From: Bacteroidetes bacterium HGW-Bacteroidetes-10
GTDB lineage: Bacteria; Bacteroidota; Bacteroidia; Bacteroidales; UBA932
NCBI GenBank assembly: GCA_002842695.1
Contig: PHDT01000017.1
Location: 1 to 59,136 of the forward strand
Direction of reading: 5' to 3'
Length of the DNA: 59,136 nt
The translations under genes and the position numbers were made by a program. The notes under the pieces were generated by a model. It saw only the letters and a list, made by a program, of their open reading frames with translations. It was not told the DNA's origin and did not search any database. This document shows positions 53,701 through 59,136 of this stretch, piece after piece. The stretch's first letter is position 1, and each line of letters begins with the position of its first letter.

Positions 53701-54180
53701 ATGAGCAATTTGAAACTACAGGAATGCCACTTAAAGACAATTGACGAGGTATGTGACTCGTACAAAAACGACCCGGGCGATCTGATCAAGATTTTGCACA
53801 AAGCACAGACTGCCTTCGGATACCTTCCGGAGAGTGTTCAGCGCGAAATTGCAAAAAGGCTCAAAATATCAGTCGCTAAAGTATACGGTGTTGTTACTTT
53901 CTACTCTTTCTTTACAATGACTCCAAAGGGCAAGCATGCCATCTCAGTTTGTATGGGAACTGCATGCTATGTAAGGGGCGCTGAGAAAGTGGTGGATGAA
54001 TTCAAAGAACATCTTAAGATAAAGGTTGGCGGAGTTACCGAGGACGGAAAGTTCTCACTTGACTGCCTTCGCTGTGTAGGTGCCTGCGGACTTGCTCCGG
54101 TTGTGCTTATTGGCGAAAAAGTATACGGCCGTGTTGAGCCTTCACAGGTGAAGGAGATCCTCGACAGCTATACTGACTAA
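53701..54180 (+). CDS. hydC: NAD-linked [FeFe] hydrogenase, subunit gamma (NuoE-like)
   Basis: 159 residues. Thioredoxin-like [2Fe-2S] protein with the full four-cysteine set: VCMGTACYVRGAEKV and CLRCVGACGLAP. N-terminal helical bundle ALQTAFGYLP-like (HKAQTAFGYLPESVQREIAKRL in parts). Last gene of the operon, 6 nt after hydA, followed by a terminator. Confidence 0.95.
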   Translation: MSNLKLQECHLKTIDEVCDSYKNDPGDLIKILHKAQTAFGYLPESVQREIAKRLKISVAKVYGVVTFYSFFTMTPKGKHAISVCMGTACYVRGAEKVVDEFKEHLKIKVGGVTEDGKFSLDCLRCVGACGLAPVVLIGEKVYGRVEPSQVKEILDSYTD

Positions 54181-54199
54181 TCTTTAAGCTCTTATATTG

Positions 54200-54236
54200 A
54201 AAGAGGGTGCCCTTTTGGACACCCTCTTTTTTTGTG
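54200..54236 (+). terminator. Terminator of the hydrogenase operon
   Basis: AAAGAGGGTG (54200-54209) pairs with CACCCTCTTT (54220-54229), followed by a T run, 20 nt after the hydC stop. Confidence 0.92.
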
Positions 54237-54272
54237 AATCTGGTATTCTAAATGCTAAAGTTTCTCATTTGT

Positions 54273-54406
54273 AAAACTCTGGCAGAGTTTTTAGCAAGTT
54301 CTTGATTATTAGGTTAGAACAATATTTTAAGAAGGTGATTTTTCGGAATTGCAAAGTTGCTATATCTTGATATTCTGCAAGTTCGTAAAAACTCTGCCAG
54401 AGTTTC
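54273..54406. repeat. Family D inverted-repeat element, copy D2 (134 bp)
   Basis: Ends AAAACTCTGGCAGAGTTTT (54273-54291) and AAAACTCTGCCAGAGTTTC (54388-54406). As in D1, TAGCAAGTTCTTGA follows the left end, CAAGTTCGTA precedes the right end, and GATTTTTCG sits mid-element; other interior bases differ. Lies between convergent hydC and the peroxiredoxin gene. Confidence 0.9.
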
Positions 54407-54415
54407 TGGTTCAGA

Positions 54416-55120
54416 TTATTTGCCCAGGGCAGAAAGTACTTTGTCCTTGTCAAGTTTCTTTGTGCAGAAGAACCAGTCGTGGCAGGTAACTCCCTCTTCC
54501 TTGCCATCCATTCTCTCTTTGGCAACACCGCATGAGCCGGCAGTTGGGACAATCACATCATCACCAGGGCGCCAGTCGGCTGGCATTGCTACTTTAAAGT
54601 TATCTGCAGTCTGGAGTGCGATGATTACTCTCTTGATCTCATCGAAGTTTCTTCCGAGTGCAAGAGGGTAGTAGATAATTGCTCTGATAACGCTTTGCGG
54701 GTCAATGAAAAATACGGCGCGCACAGCTTTTGTGCTGCTTTCACCTGGCTGAAGCATTCCGTATTTTTTTGCTACCTCCATGGTTATGTCCTCAATGAGT
54801 GGGAACTTAACCTCAATATCTTTCATCCCTTTGTATTCGATTTTCTCTTTAATGGTACGCAGCCATGCAATGTGGCTGTAGAGTCCATCCACAGAGAGTC
54901 CGACGAGCTGAGTATTCAGCTTCTCAAACTCATCCTGCATTGATGCAAATGTCATGAATTCAGATGTACATACAGGAGTGAAGTCTGCAGGGTGGCTGAA
55001 GAGAATTGTCCATTTTCCCTTGTAATCAGACGGGAAATTAATATCACCCTGAGTTGTTACTGCTTTAAATTCCGGAGCGATATCACCTATTCTGGGCATC
55101 GCATAAACTTGATTTTCCAT
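54416..55120 (-). CDS. 1-Cys peroxiredoxin (Prx6/AhpC family)
   Basis: 234 residues from ATG 55120 (MENQVYAMPRIGD); a longer in-frame form starts upstream of the -7 box. Peroxidatic cysteine C51 in HPADFTPVCTSEF, plus the C-terminal extension ADWRPGDDVIVP typical of Prx6. A further cysteine-containing tail (GSCGVAKE, VTCHDWFFC) suggests a resolving residue is possible. Reduces H2O2 and organic peroxides in the cytosol. TATTTTTG on the minus strand at 55161-55154 is a candidate -7 box. Confidence 0.93.
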   Translation of the reverse strand: MENQVYAMPRIGDIAPEFKAVTTQGDINFPSDYKGKWTILFSHPADFTPVCTSEFMTFASMQDEFEKLNTQLVGLSVDGLYSHIAWLRTIKEKIEYKGMKDIEVKFPLIEDITMEVAKKYGMLQPGESSTKAVRAVFFIDPQSVIRAIIYYPLALGRNFDEIKRVIIALQTADNFKVAMPADWRPGDDVIVPTAGSCGVAKERMDGKEEGVTCHDWFFCTKKLDKDKVLSALGK

Positions 55121-55269
55121 ATTGATTTTTGTTTTTATTTGTTTTTGATGGTACAAAAATAGTGATACCAATATGATAAATCAAATAGATTAAAAACAAC
55201 AGAGCATAGAAAATATCTATATGTAGTCGTCGGAGTTTGTCTGACGTCTGTCTCCGGGGGCTGTTTTCG

Positions 55270-55373
55270 CCTCAGAGGTAAAGTGTCAAATCATTGAATA
55301 TAAGTGTATTAAGCAATACATCAATTTTGTCTAATTCGTTGATATATTGATATTTGACACTTTACCTCTGAGG
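55270..55373. repeat. Family C inverted-repeat element, copy C3 (104 bp)
   Basis: Arms 55270-55291 (CCTCAGAGGTAAAGTGTCAA plus AT) and 55352-55373 pair perfectly; relative to C1 one A-T pair in the arm changed to T-A on both sides. CAATTTTGT is kept in the interior. Lies between two minus-strand genes. Confidence 0.92.
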
Positions 55374-55413
55374 CAGCGGCAGCAGCAGCAGTGTCTCGAG
55401 GCAGCGGCCTCGT

Positions 55414-56100
55414 TTACCCTAATAGGTTTTTTAGGGCCTGCTGATTTTTAATTTTGACAACTTTCCTCTCCATCTCGATTATCCCATCGTCCTCCAGCTC
55501 TGCAATACACCTGGCAAGGGCGGGGCGGGTGACGCCAAAGAATTTGGCAAGTTCGGTCTGGTTTTTATCCATAGTAAAGAGTAAAGATCTTGGATCTGAA
55601 GAGCGGGCACGGTCGAGCCCTTCCAGAATGTAGTGAGCCAGCTTGCCTTTGATTGTTTTAATGTTGAGTACCTGCAGTCTTCTTGAGAGAAACTGTGCCT
55701 TGTTTGAATTGAATTTGATATAATTCTCCAGAAACTTTCCGTCTTTCTGGAACATCTTTATAACCTCGTCTCGAGGTACCATAAGAACTTTACATGTTTC
55801 GGTAGCTGTTACATCAACAGGAAAAGTGTTTTGCTCTGCAAATAAGAAGGCAGATGCAAGAGGACGCACTGCTGTTATGTTTTCGATAGTAATTAGTCCG
55901 CCTGTTTCTGCAGTCATCTCGGTCTTTACAGATCCGGTGAGAAGAATATAGAGATGCTTGCAAGGTGAGCCCTGCATGGCAACCATCTCTCCCTTTCCGA
56001 AGGTCTCGATGCTAAATTTTGCTCCTGCAAACAGTTGTGCTACCCTTTCATTGCCCAGATCGCCCAGTATGGGACACCTGGAGAAGTCCATTTCTCTCAT
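55414..56100 (-). CDS. Crp/Fnr-family regulator, HcpR-like
   Basis: 228 residues. N-terminal cyclic-nucleotide-binding-like beta-barrel (GKGEMVAMQGSPCKHLYILLTGSVKTEM, in parts) and C-terminal winged helix DKNQTELAKFFGVTRPALARCIAELEDDGI in which TRPALAR is the recognition helix. No N-terminal FNR cysteine cluster. Divergently placed to hcp, as HcpR regulators of nitrosative stress in Bacteroidetes are; name is given by context. Confidence 0.82.
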   Translation of the reverse strand: MREMDFSRCPILGDLGNERVAQLFAGAKFSIETFGKGEMVAMQGSPCKHLYILLTGSVKTEMTAETGGLITIENITAVRPLASAFLFAEQNTFPVDVTATETCKVLMVPRDEVIKMFQKDGKFLENYIKFNSNKAQFLSRRLQVLNIKTIKGKLAHYILEGLDRARSSDPRSLLFTMDKNQTELAKFFGVTRPALARCIAELEDDGIIEMERKVVKIKNQQALKNLLG

Positions 56101-56141
56101 TTATGAATTATTTTACAGACGAAGATAAAATTTATTCAGTA

Positions 56142-56187
56142 GTGTAACAAATAATACACATTTAAGTTTCCGCCCAACATACCTTTG
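56142..56187 (+). promoter_or_regulatory. hcp promoter with putative HcpR site
   Basis: Inverted repeat GTGTA-N8-TACAC at 56142-56159 and -7 box TACCTTTG at 56180-56187, no TTTG -33. The palindrome centre lies about 43 nt before the predicted start, the usual place for a Crp/Fnr activator replacing a missing -33 contact. Confidence 0.6.
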
Positions 56188-56230
56188 CATTCAGAAAACA
56201 TAATTAACACAAATAAATATATTCAATTCT

Positions 56231-57889
56231 ATGAGCAAAATGTTTTGTTATCAGTGCCAGGAGGCAGCAAAAAACACAGGCTGCACAATTCAGGGAGTTT
56301 GCGGTAAAACAGCAGATGTTGCAAATCTTCAGGACCTCCTGATCTATCTTAGCAAAGGTATCTCACACTATACAGTTCGTCTCAGGGAGATGGGTGTTGA
56401 GAGCAATGACGTAAACAAGTTTATTGTCGATTCACTCTTCATGTCAATTACAAATGCAAACTTCGACAAGGAGAGGTTTGTAACCAGAGTTGGCCAGGCA
56501 ATTGACCTCAGAGATGCAGTAAGGGCTCTCTTTACTGCCAAAGGCGGCAACATTGCCGACATTACATTTGAAGGTGCTTTCTGGGCATCAAAGAGTGTTG
56601 AGGAGATGGAGCAGAAGGCAACTGAGGTTGGTGTTCTTGCTACAGAAAATGAAGACGTTCGTTCGCTCCGCGAACTGACAATATATGGTCTTAAGGGAAT
56701 GGCAGCTTATGCCGAACATGCTTTCAACCTGGGTCATGAGGATAAGACAATTCACGCCTTTATTCAGAAGGCCCTTGTGGACACAACAAATGACAACCTC
56801 ACTGCTGAGGAGCTGACCGCACTTGTACTTGCCACCGGCGAGTACGGAGTTAAAGTTATGGCTCTGCTTGACAAGGCAAACACATCTGCCTACGGCAATC
56901 CTGAAATCACCAAAGTAAATATTGGCGTAAGAAATAACCCTGCTATTCTTATCTCAGGACACGATCTCAAGGATATGGAGGAGCTTCTCAAGCAGACAGA
57001 CGGAACAGGAGTTGATGTTTACACACACTCAGAGATGCTTCCGGCAAACTACTATCCTGCATTCAAAAAATACAAGCACTTTGTTGGTAACTACGGAAGT
57101 TCATGGTGGGGTCAGACTCAGGATTTCGAGACATTCAACGGACCTGTTCTCTTTACAACAAACTGTATTGTTCCTCCAAAAAGCACCTCAACTTATGCAG
57201 ACAGAATCTACACAACAGGAGCATCAGGATTCCCCGGATTCATTCACATTGAGGACAGAAAAGATGGAAAGAGTAAAGACTTTTCAAAAATCATAGAGCA
57301 TGCAAAGAAATGTGCCTCTCCGATAGAAATTGAAAGCGGAGAGATTGTTGGCGGATTCGCACACGCACAGGTTTTTGCCCTTGCAGACAAAATTGTAGAG
57401 GCTGTTAAGAGTGGCGCTATCCGCAAATTCTTTGTGATGGCAGGATGTGACGGAAGGATGAAGGGAAGGAGCTATTACACTGAATTTGCTCAGGCGTTGC
57501 CATCTGATACAGTTATTCTTACCGCAGGTTGTGCAAAATACAGATACAACAAGCTTCCGCTTGGAGACATAGGAGGAATTCCAAGAGTGCTCGATGCAGG
57601 CCAGTGCAACGACTCATATTCACTTGCAGTAATTGCCCTTAAACTAAAAGAGGTATTCAATGCAAATGACATTAACGAGCTTCCTATTGCATACAACATT
57701 GCATGGTACGAGCAGAAAGCCGTAATTGTGCTTCTTGCCCTTCTATCACTGGGCGTTAAAAACATTCACCTCGGCCCTACACTTCCTGCTTTCCTCTCTC
57801 CAAATGTAGCAGATGTGCTGGTTAAAAACTTTGGAATCGCACCAATCGGTTCAGTTGATGAGGATATGAAACTATTTCTGGGTGAGTAA
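56231..57889 (+). CDS. hcp: Hydroxylamine reductase / hybrid cluster protein
   Basis: 552 residues, full length. N-terminal cysteine set [14 protein letters not shown] and GVCGK binds the first iron-sulfur cluster; later conserved cysteines ([39 protein letters not shown]) and glutamates hold the hybrid 4Fe-2S-2O cluster. Acts on NO (to N2O) or hydroxylamine in anaerobes. Single gene with its own terminator, divergent to the HcpR-like regulator. Confidence 0.96.
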   Translation: MSKMFCYQCQEAAKNTGCTIQGVCGKTADVANLQDLLIYLSKGISHYTVRLREMGVESNDVNKFIVDSLFMSITNANFDKERFVTRVGQAIDLRDAVRALFTAKGGNIADITFEGAFWASKSVEEMEQKATEVGVLATENEDVRSLRELTIYGLKGMAAYAEHAFNLGHEDKTIHAFIQKALVDTTNDNLTAEELTALVLATGEYGVKVMALLDKANTSAYGNPEITKVNIGVRNNPAILISGHDLKDMEELLKQTDGTGVDVYTHSEMLPANYYPAFKKYKHFVGNYGSSWWGQTQDFETFNGPVLFTTNCIVPPKSTSTYADRIYTTGASGFPGFIHIEDRKDGKSKDFSKIIEHAKKCASPIEIESGEIVGGFAHAQVFALADKIVEAVKSGAIRKFFVMAGCDGRMKGRSYYTEFAQALPSDTVILTAGCAKYRYNKLPLGDIGGIPRVLDAGQCNDSYSLAVIALKLKEVFNANDINELPIAYNIAWYEQKAVIVLLALLSLGVKNIHLGPTLPAFLSPNVADVLVKNFGIAPIGSVDEDMKLFLGE

Positions 57890-57918
57890 TTTATTTGGTT
57901 AATTATAATATTGCAACC

Positions 57919-57962
57919 CCGCAGGAGCCGTCTGAGATTCAGGCGGCTCCTGATTTTTCTAT
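57919..57962 (+). terminator. Terminator of hcp
   Basis: AGGAGCCG and CGGCTCCT form a perfect stem with a T-rich tail (TGATTTTTC), 30 nt after the stop. The -7 box TATCTTTG at 57960-57967 begins immediately after it. Confidence 0.88.
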
Positions 57963-58022
57963 CTTTGTTATAGCCGGTCTGAAATCAAATGAGAGAAATA
58001 TCAACTAATTTGACTAATTTTG
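57960..58022 (+). promoter_or_regulatory. Candidate -7 boxes before prfA
   Basis: TATCTTTG at 57960-57967 and TAATTTTG at 58015-58022, the second 19 nt before the ATG at 58042. Neither has a TTTG at the best distance. Confidence 0.45.
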
Positions 58023-58041
58023 CAGCCAATTTAATTTTAAT

Positions 58042-59127
58042 ATGAGCGACAATAGTTTGTTTTCGAAGCTCTCAGGGCTTCGGGAGAAATTTGACAGTAT
58101 AGGCGAACAATTATCAGATCCGGGAGTGATGTCGGATATGAAGAGATATGTTTCGCTCAACAAGGAGTACAGGGAGCTTGAGCCAATAGTTGAGGCGGGA
58201 GAGAAGTACAGGCAGATGGTTATTGACCTGGAGGCGGCAAAAGATCTGCTGCAGGTTGAGAAGGATGAGGAGATGAGGGAGATGGCCAAGGAGGAGGTCT
58301 CATCAATTGAGGAGGCGCTGCCTGCTCTTGAGGAGGAGATTAAACTTCTGCTGATTCCTGCCGACCCGCAGGACTCTAAAAATGCCATTGTTGAGGTTCG
58401 TGCCGGTGCAGGTGGAGATGAGGCTTCAATATTCGCCGGAGACCTTTTCAGGATGTATGCAAAATATGCAGAGAGAAGGGGATGGAAGCTTGAGATCACA
58501 AGCCAGAGTGAAGGTACTTCAGGTGGTTTCAAAGAGGTTATTTGCAAAATTTCAGGTCAGGGAGTATATGGGGTTCTCAAATATGAGAGCGGTGTTCACC
58601 GCGTTCAGAGGGTACCTCAGACAGAGACACAGGGAAGGGTTCACACATCTGCTGCTTCAGTTGCAGTTTTACCGGAGGCAGAAGAGTTTGACATAGAGCT
58701 AAATGTAAGCGACGTAAGAAAGGATACATTCTGTTCGTCGGGTCCCGGCGGTCAGTCTGTAAATACAACTTACTCCGCTATCCGCCTTACACACATGCCT
58801 ACAGGAATTGTTGTTCAGTGTCAGGATGAGAAGTCTCAGATTAAGAACTATGAAAAGGCTTTTGCCGAGCTTAGGACGCGTCTCTATAATCTGGAGTACG
58901 AGAAGTACCTAAACGAGATCTCTGCAAAGAGAAAGACAATGGTTTCAACCGGTGACCGTTCTGCAAAAATCCGTACATACAACTATCCTCAGTCAAGGGT
59001 AACCGACCACAGGATAAACTATACAATGTACAACCTTCCTGTCTTTATGGACGGAGCAATTCAGGAGGTTATTGACCTTCTTCAGATTGCCGAGAATGCT
59101 GAGCGTCTCAAGGAGTCCGGAGAGTAA
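58042..59127 (+). CDS. prfA: Peptide chain release factor 1
   Basis: 361 residues, full length. Contains the PVT-type tripeptide region before VHRVQRVPQTETQGRVHTS in pieces, and SGPGGQSVNTTYSAIRLTH with the GGQ motif that triggers peptidyl-tRNA hydrolysis. Ends TGA/TAA before the window edge. Reads UAA and UAG. No frame shift in the gene, as expected for RF1. Confidence 0.96.
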   Translation: MSDNSLFSKLSGLREKFDSIGEQLSDPGVMSDMKRYVSLNKEYRELEPIVEAGEKYRQMVIDLEAAKDLLQVEKDEEMREMAKEEVSSIEEALPALEEEIKLLLIPADPQDSKNAIVEVRAGAGGDEASIFAGDLFRMYAKYAERRGWKLEITSQSEGTSGGFKEVICKISGQGVYGVLKYESGVHRVQRVPQTETQGRVHTSAASVAVLPEAEEFDIELNVSDVRKDTFCSSGPGGQSVNTTYSAIRLTHMPTGIVVQCQDEKSQIKNYEKAFAELRTRLYNLEYEKYLNEISAKRKTMVSTGDRSAKIRTYNYPQSRVTDHRINYTMYNLPVFMDGAIQEVIDLLQIAENAERLKESGE

Positions 59128-59136
59128 TTCAGAATT

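Overview
The window reads as chromosome of an anaerobic or micro-oxic Bacteroidales (Bacteroidota) bacterium. Evidence: promoters of the TAnnTTTG type (in the best cases TTTG, 19-21 nt, TAnnTTTG), no obvious Shine-Dalgarno sequences, a six-subunit Na+-pumping NADH:quinone oxidoreductase, FabI and LolA of Bacteroidetes type, a DUF4493/DUF6359 lipoprotein, and an NAD-linked [FeFe] hydrogenase. The genus cannot be named from the sequence. No rRNA, prophage, CRISPR array or intact insertion sequence was seen; there is one tRNA (Asp).

Layout. 1-4.7 kb: 3' part of murA (Cys-to-Asp active-site variant), ftsK, lolA. 4.9-9.8 kb: Nudix hydrolase divergent from pyrE, an SRPBCC protein, a GH20 hexosaminidase and an RsmF-like rRNA methyltransferase. 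10.1-15.9 kb: nqrABCDEF on the minus strand. 16-18.7 kb: UvrD/PcrA helicase. 18.7-20 kb: a 1.2 kb gene-free stretch packed with inverted-repeat elements and a 15-bp tandem array. 20-23.2 kb: a 1077-residue fused HcnABC-like flavoprotein. 23.4-27.7 kb: lipoprotein, sugar N-acetyltransferase, a small thioredoxin/methyltransferase/HMA/DUF6132 operon, fabI. 27.8-32 kb: a seven-gene arsenic operon (arsR, arsM, arsC, acr3, arsF, arsG, thioredoxin-like). 32-32.7 kb: a second repeat-packed gap. 32.7-36.5 kb: LytTR regulator with a LiaF-like membrane protein, an MBL-fold hydrolase, an AAA ATPase. 36.6-43.9 kb: tRNA-Asp, rsmD, DUF3822, NrnA-like DHH protein, FKBP isomerase, CoA-transferase, SAM hydrolase, mazG. 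44-54.2 kb: tcdA-like gene without a start, a GNAT protein, then a hydrogenase locus in which a sensory-type [FeFe] hydrogenase sits among DRTGG, HATPase and PHP genes directly before hydABC. 54.4-59.1 kb: 1-Cys peroxiredoxin, an HcpR-like Crp/Fnr regulator divergent from hcp, prfA.

The genes suggest fermentative metabolism with Na+-coupled NADH oxidation (Nqr), NADH/ferredoxin re-oxidation by an electron-bifurcating-type hydrogenase (HydABC) under a putative H2/redox sensing module, nitrosative-stress defence (HcpR/Hcp), peroxide defence (Prx) and detoxification of inorganic and methylated arsenic.

The strongest unexplained signal is a set of at least five sequence-unrelated families of intergenic inverted-repeat elements. 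Complete copies have the same, or nearly the same, length within a family (A 125, B 117, C 104, D 134, E 124-125 bp), with about 20-bp terminal arms and diverged interiors. In families B and E a second palindrome is exactly concentric with the outer arms. In family B that central palindrome is a different sequence in copy B3 than in B2, yet perfectly self-complementary in both. None lies in a divergent promoter gap. They may be REPIN-like mobile hairpins, structured RNAs or terminators; no mobilising enzyme is encoded in the window.
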